Positions 18,717 through 28,992 of a stretch of 64,000 bases of DNA are shown here, one piece after another. Every line of letters starts with the position of its first letter. The first letter of the stretch is position 1. Source of the stretch: Microthrixaceae bacterium (GTDB lineage Bacteria > Actinomycetota > Acidimicrobiia > Acidimicrobiales > Microtrichaceae); NCBI GenBank assembly GCA_027493675.1, contig JAOSKI010000034.1:124001-188000 (forward strand), read 5' to 3'. The translations under genes and the position numbers were made by a program. The notes beneath the pieces were generated by a model. The model was not told the origin of the DNA. It saw only the letters and a program-made list of their open reading frames with translations, and made no database searches.

Positions 18717-20358
18717 AGCGACATGCCCTCGAAGAAGTTGTTCCCGGAGCCCTCCACCGGATTCTCCAAGGTTGCTCCATCGGATGCAAGGGCGGCAAGG
18801 AGCGCCTCGCACTTGCCTTCGAAGGTCAGGTAGTGGGTGTTGACCACCGCGTAGACCGTGGTGTCGTCGTCAAGGGCCGACAGGAGGGACTCCGCAAACG
18901 CGACCGGATCCGCAGCGCTGTTGCGGTCCTCGTAGTCGACCCAGTCGACGAAGCGAGGGTCACCTCGGGGGAAGGGCAACACCTCTGCATCGATTCCACG
19001 GTTTTCGAGGGCACGAAGCGTCGCCGGTGCGAGCTGGTCCGGGCACGTCACGACGACGGCATCGGATGGCTCGTCGTCGGCGATCTCGTTCGCGATCACA
19101 TCGGCGACGACCCTCGCCTGGGTGCGGTCGGAGACGATCTCGACCGCCGTTCCGAGCACGAGTGCAGCGCAGGTCAGCGCGGTCAGGACCGCGGTGGCCC
19201 GACGGGTGCGCACCATGGCGAGACCCGCTGCGCTGCACAGCACGAACAGGGGGGCAACCACCGAGGCGTAGCGGCTCGCGAAGGTGGACGATGCCGCCAC
19301 CGAGGTGACCCATCCGATGCCCATCGTCAGACCGAACACCGACAGCTCGGCCCCGATACGTGCCCGGGGTGCCGTCGAGAGCTCCACCACCTGTTGACCG
19401 GCGCGGACGCGCAGCGTGCCGAAGGCGGCCACCGTGATCGCCACGACCAGCACGTAGGACATGATCTGCAGCTCGCCGAACCCGCCGCCCACGAAGTCGG
19501 TCATGGTGACCACCAGGATCGTGGCCGGACGGAACACCTCACCCCACGGGGTGCCGGTGTGGGCCGATTGATAGGCCATGACCGGAATCCACGGCACGAA
19601 CAGCACCACGCCCACCGCCATGGCCCCGAGGGCCTTCCACGCGCCCCGTCGACGGTCGGCATCCACGCTGCGCCAACCGACCACGGCCACCACGATCGCG
19701 GTCGCCGCACCCAGCCACATCGCCCAGTAGTGGCTGTACAGCAGCGCTGCGGTCACCAACGCCAGGCCGATGGTCGCCGCCCGGGTACGTGGTGGGCCCG
19801 GGTCGCTACGTGAAGGTCCTGCGACCAGGAGTCCACCAGCAGGTAGCCGGCGAGCACGAGCACCGACACGAGGCCGTACATCCGGGTCTCCGCCGCGTAG
19901 CGCACCGCGAAGGGCAGCACCGCCCACAGCGCCAAGGTGATCGCACCGGTGCGCCTCGCCCCCAACCCCTGGGACGTGCTGCGGGAGCCCAGGCGTCTGC
20001 CGGCCAGGTACGCAAGTGGTAGGCCCGTCAGCGAGATCACCCCGGACAGCGCCCGCACCCACCAATCGGAGGACCCGATCGTCATCCAGAGATGCAGGAG
20101 GAAGTAGTACAGCGGTGGATGGCCGTCATGCTTCAGAGCAGCGGGTATCTCGCTCAGCGGTAGAGATGCGATGTTGACCGAGAGCGCCTCGTCGAGCCAG
20201 AGCCCTCTGCGTGGCCAGAAGCGCATGACGATGCCGACTGCGGTGAACACAGCGGTCACCACTACGAGGGCACGGTCCACTCCGGGGCGCGTGCTCCTGA
20301 TCGGGTGAACCCAGGGCTGTGGGAGGTATGTGTCAGGTCTGTCATCCGCGGTGCTCAC
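18692..20358 (-). CDS. GT-C glycosyltransferase, GT39/ArnT-like (one frameshift)
   Basis: A multi-helix membrane glycosyltransferase of about 555 aa. The first extracytoplasmic loop has RRGLWLDEALSVNIASLPLS followed by HDGHPPLYYFLLHLWM, the Asp-Glu and His-Pro-Pro signatures of GT39/ArnT-like enzymes. About eleven helices are followed by a soluble C-terminal domain (about 430-555). A shift near 19790 splits it. GTG at 20358 overlaps the upstream stop by 17 bases. It probably transfers a lipid-linked sugar to an envelope glycan; donor and acceptor are unknown. Confidence 0.8.
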
Positions 20359-21664
20359 TGGGACGGTCCGCTCTGGGCGGCTGCTGCACTGCAAGTTGCA
20401 TCAGTGCCTCTGTCACCACCTGCGCCGCACCGGACCATCGAGGTGGCTCGTAGCGCGCGGCCGCGGCGGCGAGGTGCTGGTGGTGGGTGGGATCCAGCAG
20501 GTGTCGCTCGATGGCCACGACCAGTGCGTCGACGTCGTCGGGATCCATCACCTCCACGTGGCCTCCACCGGCCTCCGCGAGAGCGCCCCCGGTGGAGGCG
20601 AGCGTCGGGCTGCCGTAGCCGAGGGCCTCCATCACGGGCACGCCGAGGCCTTCGTATAGCGATGGTGCGATGGTGAGGAAGGCGTGTTGGTAGAGCCAGG
20701 CCAGTTGGCCGTCGGTGACCGCGTCGGGCCACAACAGGCGCGTACCCGAGAGAGGATGACTGCGGATCCGTTCGGCAAGGTCTTCGACCATCCAACCCTG
20801 GCGACCGACCAGCACAAGGCCGAGCGTTCCATGACGCTTGGACAGGCGGTCGAAGGCGTCGAGCACGAGCGCCTGGTTCTTGCGAGGCTCCAGCGTTCCC
20901 ACCACCAGCAGGTAGCGCTCGATGGCGGCCGGCAGTTCGACCTCCTCCGGGCTCGGCGTCGGGCAACTCCGCTCCGAGTGGCACCACGACGCAGTCGAGC
21001 TCGTGGTCGAACCCTCAGGCGCGAGCGACCTCCCGGAGGTCGCGCGTTCGGTGTTGTGCGAGATGCACAGGAACAGGCGACTGTGCTCCAGGTGCGCCTC
21101 CAGCCAGTCGCCGAACATGCGTCGCTGCTGGTGATCGAACCAGTCCGGGTAGAGCTCGGGCATCACATCCGCGATCATCACAGCGCTGTGGACGCCTTGC
21201 GCGGAGAGTCGGGTGAGCAACGACGCGCGGTCAGCGGGATCGTTCCAGGCCGGCTCCAGGTCCAACCAGATCGACCCGTAGTCGGGGATCCCGAGGTCCA
21301 GTCCGCGCAGCGCCGGCGACATGGTGAGGCGACGGCGCTGCCGGGTGAGCGATCTGCGGGCCCGACCCACGACCGGGTTCCCCACGGCTCTTCGCACCGC
21401 GGGTGACAGCGGACCGAACCGGTCGGCACGCCTACGGTTCGTGCCTCCGGAGGGGTGCTCGGCCAGGCGAACCAGTTCGTCGTCGGTGAGGCGTCGGTGC
21501 TGGTCGCGGTGTGTGGCGACCACGGGCACCAGCTCGACCGGACGGCCCTCGACTTGATCGATCTCGGAGATGAGGCAGCGCACCATGCGTTCGTAGCCTG
21601 CTGTGAAGCGTGCGGCGAGGGTGGTCGTCACCTCCACGTACGCTGTGAGGCGGTTCTGGTTCAC
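20342..21664 (-). CDS. GT4-family glycosyltransferase (two compensating frameshifts)
   Basis: A cytoplasmic GT-B glycosyltransferase of 440 aa. The C-terminal half has YLLVVGTLEPRKNQALVLDAF, LVLVGRQGW, the acceptor-side IAPSLYEGLGVPVMEALGYG and a TGGALAEAGG element, all typical of GT4. Shifts near 21035 and 20950 garble about 30 residues. In the alternative frame this region reads DCVVVPLGAELPD, restoring the usual VVPLG motif. The start GTG at 21664 overlaps the upstream stop as GTGA. Confidence 0.85.
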   Translation of the reverse strand: MNQNRLTAYVEVTTTLAARFTAGYERMVRCLISEIDQVEGRPVELVPVVATHRDQHRRLTDDELVRLAEHPSGGTNRRRADRFGPLSPAVRRAVGNPVVGRARRSLTRQRRRLTMSPALRGLDLGIPDYGSIWLDLEPAWNDPADRASLLTRLSAQGVHSAVMIADVMPELYPDWFDHQQRRMFGDWLEAHLEHSRLFLCISHNTERATSGRSLAPEGSTTSSTASWCHSERSCPTPSPEEVELPAAIERYLLVVGTLEPRKNQALVLDAFDRLSKRHGTLGLVLVGRQGWMVEDLAERIRSHPLSGTRLLWPDAVTDGQLAWLYQHAFLTIAPSLYEGLGVPVMEALGYGSPTLASTGGALAEAGGGHVEVMDPDDVDALVVAIERHLLDPTHHQHLAAAAARYEPPRWSGAAQVVTEALMQLAVQQPPRADRPSEHRG

Positions 21665-24197
21665 TTGCTTTGCTCCATGGACTCCGTGCCCGAGGCGGGT
21701 TCTGGGTCCGAGGTGGGACCTGTCGGGGGGACACCAACGCGGCCACCTGACCGACGAACTCCTTTGCGATGACCTCCCAGTCGTAGGTGGTCTCGACGAG
21801 CGCGCGGGCCGCTTCGGTGCGGCGCCTCAGCTTCCCACGTCCCGAGTCGTGGGTGGAATCGGTGACGACGTCCCGCAGCGCCTCGGCGAAGAGGTCGATT
21901 CGCGCGACGGCTGCGAAGCGCTCCGGTTGGTCGATGCCTCGAACCCCGGTGGGCGTGCTGAGCACCGGGACACCGGCCGCGAAGTAGCCGAGCACCTTGA
22001 GGTTGGAGCCACCACCTGACCGCATCGGGTTCACGGCGACATCCGCTGCCGCCAGCAGCAGGTGGAGCCGGTCGGTGGTCACAGCCCCCAGGCGGATCAC
22101 GTTCGGTGGGCAGTCGTGGGGGTCGATCTGGTCGGAATGCTCGCCGGCCAGCAGGAACAGGACTCCTGGGATGCCCGGGGCGATCGCAAGGAGCTCGCGT
22201 GCGGCGTCGATGTTGGGCCCGTGCGCCGAGCCCACGAACACGGCGATCGTGGTCGCCCGATTGGAGTAGTCCAGCTCGGACAGCAGACTCCCACGTGCCT
22301 CGGACCGCTCGTGGTCGGTGGCGAGCGCACCGCCGCAGTGTCGACCCCGTTGGGGACGACCACGATCAGAACCCTTCGCGAGGCTGTGGTCGTCCTCCAT
22401 GGAACGGGCATCGCTGCGGGTGGTGGTCACGATCAGCGAGGCGCCCAACGCGGCTGCACCTTCGGCGTCGGTCACGCGGTCCAGCATCCAGCGGCCGGCC
22501 TCGTCGTGGGGGCAGCATCTGTGACTGAGCGTCCGCTCGTGGTTGTGGGCGTCGAGCACGAGGGGGATGTCGGGTGCAAGCTCAAGCGCCATGGGTGCAA
22601 GGTAGGGCTGCACTGCCACAACCACGTCAGAGCCGTCGAGGGCGTTGCGTGCAGCCTGCACGAGCTCGTTGCTGGCAGGCCACAGAACCGATGCCACGAT
22701 GTCGCTCACCGCGAGGTTCGCGGTGAGCCTGCGCAAATGGCGTTCGGCGTCGAGATGCCTGCTTGACAACGGGGCGCACACCTCGGTGAACCCTGGGGCG
22801 ACGATCGTGGTGCTGGGACCGCCGTCGGCGGAGATCGCGACCAGTTCCACCTCCCAGCCGTTCGCTGCAAGGGATCCCAGGAGCCTGCGGGCACGCTCGG
22901 GGCCGCCGCCGGGCCAACCGGCGACCGGGTAGGTACTGAGCGCCGCGATGCGACCTCGACGACCGGCAGGCAGGGGTCGCCTGGGCGGTGGTGCGAGCAG
23001 CCGGCGGGCCACTGCCGACCACGAGTGGCGCGCAGCGGTGGCACGTCCTGCTGTCCCGAGGCGCTGCACCAGAGCGTCGTCGTCGTGGAGCTGCGCCAGG
23101 GCTTCGGCGATAGCGTCGCGGTCGGGTTCCACGACGAGCGCGTCAGCACCGTTGGTGACCAACTCGGCCGGCCCTCCCGAGTCCGTGGTGGTGATGACCG
23201 GCCGGCCGGCTTGGAGGGATTCGATGGTGACGTATCCGAAGTCCTCGGCGATCGGAGTGACCAGCACCGCCCGGCACCGCCTGTAGGCAACGGCGAGGTC
23301 CTCGTCGCTGATACGTCCGGCGAATCCGATGCGCGGGTCTCCTGCGGCGAGACCTTCGAGGCGCTGCCTGTCGGGACCGTCACCGATGATCGTCAGTCGT
23401 GCGTCGGGGGCAGAAAGGCGCGAGAACCCCGAGATGGCCAGGCCCATGCGCTTGGGACGGTCGAGGCGACCGACGGCCAGGTACTCCCGTGACTCTCCGC
23501 CCGGAGGTTCTCTCGTGTCGAGAAGTGGGTCCGGGAGGCACGACGGCGGGATGATCACCTCGGGTGAGATCCCGAGCGGCATGTAGTCGGCTCGTCGTGC
23601 CACGACCTGTGAGATGGCCAGGTGACGGCGGACACGCCTGCGGTCGAGTGCCCATCGGTCGAGGAAGTGGACCACGCGGCGTGCCAACGGTCCGGGGAAC
23701 CCCAGCACCCCGCCGGGACTCGTTGCCGTCGGACCCAGGTGATCCGCGGCCTCGCGCACCCTGTCGATGAGCGACAGGGGAGTGGTCGATCCGGTGCCGG
23801 CATCGAGCGCGTCGAGGATCGGTTCCACATGGGGGCCGACGGGTGGGTCGTCGGCCTCGTGGGCCGCTGCGTTGTAGGTGTCGTAGAGCCCACGCAGTGG
23901 GTGCAGCATCCACACGACGTGGTTGGGATGCTGCACCATCCATGCCGGGTACTTGCCGCTGATCACCAGGTCCGCGTGGGAGAGATCCAGGCACGCGAAC
24001 GCCTCGTAGCCCTCCAGCAGGTCGACGAGGGTGTGCTCGCGCACGGGGATCTTCACGAGGTCGGTCGCCACACCTTTGGCCTCGAGCGACCGTCGCATGG
24101 CGTCCCAGTGCCGCTCGGCGCCGCCCAGGCGCAGCGGAACCGGGCTCGGGGCCACGATCACCGCGGTAGCGACATCAACAGAGCGATCGGCGGTCAT
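21661..24197 (-). CDS. Tandem two-domain GT4 glycosyltransferase (frameshifted)
   Basis: A protein of about 845 aa made of two complete GT-B glycosyltransferase domains. Domain 1 (about 1-425) has EYLAVGRLDRPKRMGLAI, LTIIGDGPDRQRLEGL and PIAEDFGYVTIESLQAGRPV. Domain 2 (about 440-840) begins RIAALSTYPVAGWPGGGPERA, and later has VFVGSAHGPNIDAARELL and NPMRSGGGSNLKVLGYFAAG. Compensating shifts near 22375 and 22300 hide a VVVPNGVDT motif, and a shift near 21735 leads to the true end MEQSK. ATG at 24197 is the preferred start. The two domains probably add successive sugars. Confidence 0.82.
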
Positions 24198-24492
24198 CGG
24201 CGGTGTTCCCTCTCGGCGGTCCCGCTTGCGCAGCCTGCGGTTCACTCGATGCGCCGAGCGCACGCGCTGCCGCCGCGCGGCGCCGACGTGAGAGCTCGTC
24301 TGGTCCGATCGACAGGCCCGTTCCGCGGTCGGAGTCCATCGCACCGGCGACGATCCGATCCATCTCGGCGGTGAGCGAACCCGACCGGAGCCTTCCCACC
24401 GTGCGCTTCACCTCACGCAGCGACCGCCGGGCCAACCGTGCTGTCAGTGCGTCGCCGGAAGCCAGCCAGTGGCGGATCTCGGTACGCCTCAT
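24175..24492 (-). CDS. Small Arg-rich hypothetical protein
   Basis: A 105-residue frame starting MRRTEIRHWLASGDALTARL, rich in Arg and Ala, with helical heptads (LARRSLREVKRTVGRLRSG) and no signal or membrane segment. It ends inside the start of the tandem glycosyltransferase (23-bp overlap), as expected for a cotranscribed gene. I do not recognise the family. The composition and overlap make it plausible, but it could be a spurious frame. Confidence 0.45.
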   Translation of the reverse strand: MRRTEIRHWLASGDALTARLARRSLREVKRTVGRLRSGSLTAEMDRIVAGAMDSDRGTGLSIGPDELSRRRRAAAARALGASSEPQAAQAGPPRGNTADDRRSLC

Positions 24493-24591
24493 GAACGTTC
24501 TCCGCGCAGCCGACTCATCGGCGCCAATCGTAGGTGCCCGCGATGGCGGACCGTCGACGCTGGGGACGAGTGCAGAGGGTGTGAGTCGCAC

Positions 24592-25804
24592 TCAGCGGGT
24601 GAGCAGGACCGAGCTGCCGTGTCCGAACAGGCCCTGGTTGGCGGTGATCCCGACCTTTGGCGGTTCACCCGAGTCGGGATCGAGCGCCTGGCGATCGCCG
24701 GCCTGGCCCTGAGCTGCCAGGTGATCTCGCAGACCTGCGCGAGTGCCTGGGCCGGTACGGCTTCACCGAAGCAGGCCAGCCCGCCCGACGGGTTCACGGG
24801 TAGGCGCCCGCCGAGGGTGGTGCGCCGTCGCGGAGAAGCTGTTCGGCCTGGCCCTGTTCGCAGAACCCCAGGTCCTCGTACCAGTCCAATTCGAGAGCTG
24901 TGGAGAGATCGTACACCTCTGCCACACCCACGTCCTCGGGTGAGATCCCGGCCTGCTCATACGCCGCGTGGCCGATCGCCTGCTTGAAGGTTCGCTGCGG
25001 GGCCGCGATGCCCGCAGCCGAGTCGGTGGCGAACTCGGGCATCTCGATCACGGTGTTCGGGAAGGTGGGAGTGATCGTGGAGATCGCCGCGATGTCCACC
25101 TTCGGTGAGTCTGCGAGCCTCTTGCGGGCGTAGTCGGTCGACGTGAGCACCACCGCGGCACCGCCGTCGGAGGTGGCGCAGATGTCGAGCAGCCGCAACG
25201 GGCTGGCGACCAACGGTGACGCGTCGACATCCGCTGCGGTCACCTTCTTGCGGTACCGGGCATTGGGGTTCGACAACCCGTGCGCCGCGTTCTTCACCTT
25301 CACCGCGGTGAAGTCCTGCGGAGTGGCGCCGAAGAGCTCCATGCGCCGGCGTGCGTACAACGCGAAGTAGGTCGGATTCGTGGCGCCCAGCAGATGGAAG
25401 CGCAGCCAGTCGGGGTCGTCGGTGCGCTCACCTGCATTGGGCTTGAGGAACCCCTTAGGCGTGGTGTCGGCACCTACCACCAGGGCGACGTCGCACAGTC
25501 CCGCGAGGATCCGCTGACGGGCCGCTTCGAGCGCCATCGCTCCCGAGGCACAGGCCCCGTACGCGCTGGTGACCGGAATCCCGGTCCAGCCCAGCGCCTG
25601 GGCGAAGGTGGCTCCGGCCACATATCCGGGGTATCCGTTGCGCATGGTGTCGGCGCCCGCCACGAAGCCCACGTCGGACCACTCGATGCCCGCATCTGCG
25701 AGCGCGGCGCGGGCGGCTGCAACGCCGTAGGTGACGAAGTTCTCACCCCACTTGCCCCATGGGTGCATGCCCACGCCGGCAACGGTTACCGCTTCGACCC
25801 CCAT
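24592..25804 (-). CDS. SCP-x/Ltp-type thiolase (lipid-transfer protein family; one frameshift)
   Basis: A thiolase-fold protein of about 404 aa of the non-decarboxylating SCP-x type. The nucleophile-site Cys is in SAYGACASGAMALEAARQRI, and the C-terminal active-site region includes VAEVYDLSTALELDWYEDLGFCEQG and, after a shift near 24797 and another near 24715, VNPSGGLACFGEAVPA and ITANQGLFGHGSSVLLTR. Its start overlaps the DUF35 stop as TGATG, so the two proteins are made together, probably as a complex. The same gene order with a divergent F420 oxidoreductase occurs at Rv3520c-Rv3523 in Mycobacterium tuberculosis. Likely role: C-C bond cleavage in steroid or branched acyl-CoA catabolism. Confidence 0.85.
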
Positions 25805-26318
25805 CAGAGGGCCTCCCTGTCGTCGCCGTCGCCTGCTTGCCCTGCGTTGCGCACCGGTACCCACTTCCACACGACCACCTCGACGTCCTCGCCCGTGTCG
25901 TCGTCGTGTTCGATCCGCAGGGGTCGAGCACCAACTCCATCTCCATGCCCAGCTCCAGGTCGTCGACCGATACGCCGGCGCGTACCTGACCGAGAACCAC
26001 CATCTGCTCCGCTTCGAGCTCCACGGCAGCGATGCAGAAGGGCTCGTGGGGATCGGAGACGGGCACGTAGGGAGGAGGCGGTTGGTACTGCGCGTCGGTC
26101 CAACTCCACAACCGGCCGCGGTTCGAAAGGAGCACCTCCTCGAGCTGCGAACCCGCGAAGCCGGGTGCACGCGACATCACGCGCTCGGGTGGGAAGAAGA
26201 AGGTCCCGCTGCCGGCGCAGCGGGTGCCGATCAGGTGAGGGCTCTCACCGGTTCCCGGTTCGGGCATCGTGAACCAGCCCTCGACGGCCGGTCTGCGGCG
26301 GGTGGTTGCGGTTGACAT
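25804..26318 (-). CDS. DUF35 OB-fold acyl-CoA-binding partner protein (one frameshift)
   Basis: A protein of about 171 aa with the DUF35 layout. An N-terminal linker leads to a remnant zinc-ribbon (LIGTRCAGSGTFFFPPERV) and an OB-fold (WSWTDAQYQPPPPYVPVSDPHEPFCIAAVELE, then VLGQVRAGVSVDDLELGMEMEL). A shift near 25920 leads to VEVVVWKWVPVRN and a stop overlapping the thiolase start. Only one Cys remains where the ribbon normally has four, so zinc is probably not bound. DUF35 proteins supply acyl-CoA to thiolases or hydratases; coupling to the thiolase supports this. Confidence 0.82.
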
Positions 26319-26369
26319 GGGTCCTACCCCCTGGGTCACGGTCCTCGGCAGAGGTGCGGTCGTCTCTGG

Positions 26370-26388
26370 ATCTGACGCGCCGTCAGGT
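26370..26388. promoter_or_regulatory. Steroid-island palindrome, site 1
   Basis: ATCTGACGCGCCGTCAGGT, an inverted repeat of ATCTGACG, lies in the divergent region between the DUF35-thiolase pair (52 bp from its start) and the LLM oxidoreductase. It matches three other sites in this window (30633, 45830, 51267). Confidence 0.7.
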
Positions 26389-26477
26389 TGGTTCCCTACT
26401 GCTGACCTGCCCCACAGGAGGCCAAGTCGAACCGGAGTCCTTGGTAGCGGTAGCGACCTGATAGCACCCGCATCCCC

Positions 26478-26483
26478 TAGCTT
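26478..26483 (+). promoter_or_regulatory. -10 element TAGCTT, likely leaderless start
   Basis: TAGCTT ends 7 bases before the ATG of the LLM oxidoreductase, with no ribosome-binding sequence between. This fits a leaderless transcript. Confidence 0.45.
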
Positions 26484-26490
26484 GGCGCAC

Positions 26491-27392
26491 ATGCAGAACC
26501 CCGACATCGATCTCGGCGAGCACGGGATCTGGACCGCCGCGCTCGACTTCGTGCCCTCCGCTCAGGCCAGGGAACGGGCTGCGGAGATCGAGGAGCTCGG
26601 CTTCGGGACGCTGTGGATACCCGAGACCGTGTTCCGTGACGTGCTGATAGAGGCGACGATGCTGCTCGAGGCGACTTCTGGGATGAAGGTCGCCACCGGC
26701 ATCGCGAACCGCTACGCACGTGACGCGCTCACCACCAACGCAGCGATGCAGACGCTCAACGAGGCCTATCCGGGGCGTTTCCTGTTGGGGCTCGGCGCCA
26801 GCCACGGTCACCTGGTGGCGGGCGTCCGCAAGCATCGCTACGAGCGGCCCTACTCGGGGATGGTCGAGTACCTCGATGCGATGCAGAACGCGCTGTTCAT
26901 GTCCCCCAAGGGCGAACCGCCGGCCCAGATGGTGCTGGCGGCGCTGGGTCCCAGGATGCTGCGCCTCTCGGCCGAGCGCACTGCCGGAGCGCACACCTAC
27001 TTCGTTCCACCCGATCACACTGCAATCGCCCGCGAGACCCTGGGGCCCGAGCCGCTGCTGGCGGTGGAGCAGATGGTGGTCTTCGACGACAACGCCGAGT
27101 CGGCCCGCGCCACCGCACGCGCCCACATGGCCATCTACCTGGGTCTGCCCAACTACATCAACAACCTTAAGCGGCTCGGATTCACCGAGGACGAGATCAC
27201 CAAGGACGGCGGTTCGGACCGCTTGGTGGATGCGATCGTGGCCTGGGGCGACGAGACCGCGGTGCTGGCGAGGTTGCAGGCACACCACGATGCGGGAGCA
27301 GACCACGTGTGCACCCAGGTGCTCGAGTCGAACCCGTCGGCGGTGCCCAGCGGGGGTGGCAACGCCTGGCCGACGCGCTCGGCCTGCGTTGA
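26491..27392 (+). CDS. LLM-class (F420-dependent) oxidoreductase, Rv3520c-like
   Basis: A luciferase-like TIM-barrel protein of about 300 aa. GIWTAALDFVPSAQARERAAEIEELGFGTLWIPE and VATGIANRYARDALTTNAAMQTL are typical of F420-dependent LLM oxidoreductases (TIGR03620 group). A shift near 27350 is followed by WQRLADALGLR and a stop at 27392; reading on in the first frame gives low-quality sequence. It is divergent from the DUF35-thiolase pair across operator site 1, like Rv3520c in mycobacteria. It probably reduces or oxidises a steroid-derived intermediate with F420; the exact step is unknown. Confidence 0.85.
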
Positions 27393-27445
27393 CGCCGCCT
27401 CATCCGGGGCACATGTGGCCTGTGCGCACGGAGCGCTGTGGCCGC

Positions 27446-28049
27446 TCAGATCCGGTTGGTCCAGCGACGCGTTGTGAACTCACCTGTCTCGTCAGCCGGG
27501 GTGCTTGTGTCCTCGCGCCCGAAACGCCGCCAGGCGAGCCCCAACCCCAGGGCGGCGATGACCGCCACCAACAGGGCCCCGATGAAGGTGACCAGTGGAC
27601 CCTGCGGCCTGCTGCTGGTGAGGTTCACCTTCACCCGCACCGGCTCCGGTGCTGCTCTCTCACCGGGTTCGCCGGCGAGAGACTCGGGTTGGAGTTGCTC
27701 CGGGTCGACCTCGAGGGCGACCTCGACGGACTCGGCATCGGGTTGGCGACGCAACGCGGTGATGAACCCGTCGAGCGACGCCCCCGGTAGCGCGAACTCG
27801 ACGCTGGCCTTGTCATCGGACTCCGAGGACTCCGCGACGCGTGGCACGCCAGGAGCCGGTCGCATCCCTGATGATCGCCTCACGCATGGCGCCCACCGAG
27901 GTCGAGCCGCGTAGGGCCATGTCCACCTGCGCGTCGGCGTCATCGCCCAGCGGGCTACCCCTCGACACGAGTGCCAGCACCAGCACCAGCCCCGCAACGG
28001 CAATGAAGATCTTCGTGGCGATGCCGTCAATCCTACGGATCCGGCACAC
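27446..28049 (-). CDS. Two-helix membrane protein, function unknown (one frameshift)
   Basis: The protein (about 200 aa) has an N-terminal membrane helix (FIAVAGLVLVLALVS), an exported middle domain and a C-terminal helix (VTFIGALLVAVIAALGLGLAW) followed by a short charged tail. The middle region, SVEFALPGASLDGFITALRR followed by ESVEVALEVDPEQL, and PVRVKVNLTSS just before the second helix, recalls the DUF4349 arrangement, but the match is only in outline. A shift lies near 27840. It lies between the LLM gene and the SDR on opposite strands and has no evident link to steroid metabolism. Confidence 0.6.
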
Positions 28050-28054
28050 CGAAC

Positions 28055-28159
28055 CGGGTGACCTGTTGCTCAGCGGTCCACGGCGTCCAGGAACGCCGGG
28101 CGGTTCCTCGGCGGGTGACCTGTTGCTCAGCGGTCCACGGCGTCCAGGAACGCCGGGCG
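28055..28159. repeat. 57-bp tandem duplication at the SDR 3' end
   Basis: A 48-base block at 28055-28102 recurs exactly at 28112-28159 (period 57). The right copy contains the last codons and stop of the minus-strand SDR; the left copy is the same sequence repeated beyond the stop. The period is a multiple of three. It may be a real slippage duplication or an assembly artefact. Confidence 0.85.
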
Positions 28160-28960
28160 TTCACCACCTCCGTGGAGCCAGATGGCGGTGCCGTCGACGT
28201 AGCTCGACAACGGTGGCGCGAGCCACCTGCAGGCCTGCGCAAGATCCTCAGGAGTGCCGAGTCGTCCCGCGGGCACCGTTGCAGCGACGCGCGCCACCGA
28301 CTCCGCGTCGCCGTAGTGCAGATCCGCCTGTTCGGTCTCGATGAGACCGGCGACGATCGCGACGACACGAACCTTGGGCGCCCATTCCACCGCCAACGAC
28401 GAGGTGAGGTTCAACAGGCCTGCCTTGGCGGCTCCGTATGCCGCCGTGCCGGGGAGGGGCGCGTGCCCGAGACCGACGCGATGTTCACGATGACCCCGCC
28501 GTCACCGAGTTGCATGTGGTGGTTGGCGCGCTGGGCAACCGTGCAGTGGTGCGAGCAGGTTGAGCCGCACGATCGATTCGCTGAACCGCGGGAGGCCGTG
28601 GCGGCGTCCGCCGGGGCGCTCCGCCGGCGTTGTTGATGACGGCGTCGATGCGACCGAACTGATCGACGGTTGCATCGACGAGCGCGGCGGCCTGGTCAGG
28701 GTCGCGTACGTCGGCGGCCATGAACGCCGCGGTGCGGCCTGCGGCGCCGGGGAGCACATCGGGTTGATTGCGCCCGCAGGTCATCACGTTGGCTCCCCCA
28801 ACCCACGAAGCGCTCCACGAGGACGGCTCCCGATCCCCTTGGTCCCGCCCGTGACCAGGACCACGCAGCCGTCCAGCCCGAACCCGTCGTCGTGTCCGGG
28901 GGCATTCGTGTGACCGGTGCCGTCGCTTGTGCCTGTGCCGGCGGAATCGTGTTGACTCAT
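28127..28960 (-). CDS. Short-chain dehydrogenase/reductase (several frameshifts), Rv3549c-like
   Basis: An SDR of about 278 aa. The cofactor motif is VVLVTGGTKGIG, the structural motif VINNAGG and the catalytic YGAAK (in AAYGAAKAGLLNLTSSLAVEW), and the C-terminus has GRLGTPEDLAQACRWLAPPLSSYVDG. At least four shifts (near 28815, 28625, 28530 and 28460) break the frame while every motif survives in one frame or another. It is divergent from echA20 with 32 bp between starts, the same neighbourhood as the SDR genes beside echA20 in mycobacteria. The probable role is oxidation of a hydroxyacyl-CoA in steroid ring degradation. Confidence 0.8.
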
Positions 28961-28992
28961 GGGCGCGCAGGCTACAGACAAGCGAGGCAGCG

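Noticed and set aside
26720-27790. Plus-strand open frame of 356 codons within the LLM gene.
   Set aside because: Ser/Arg/Trp/Pro-rich shadow in the +2 frame; the true frame has the LLM signatures.
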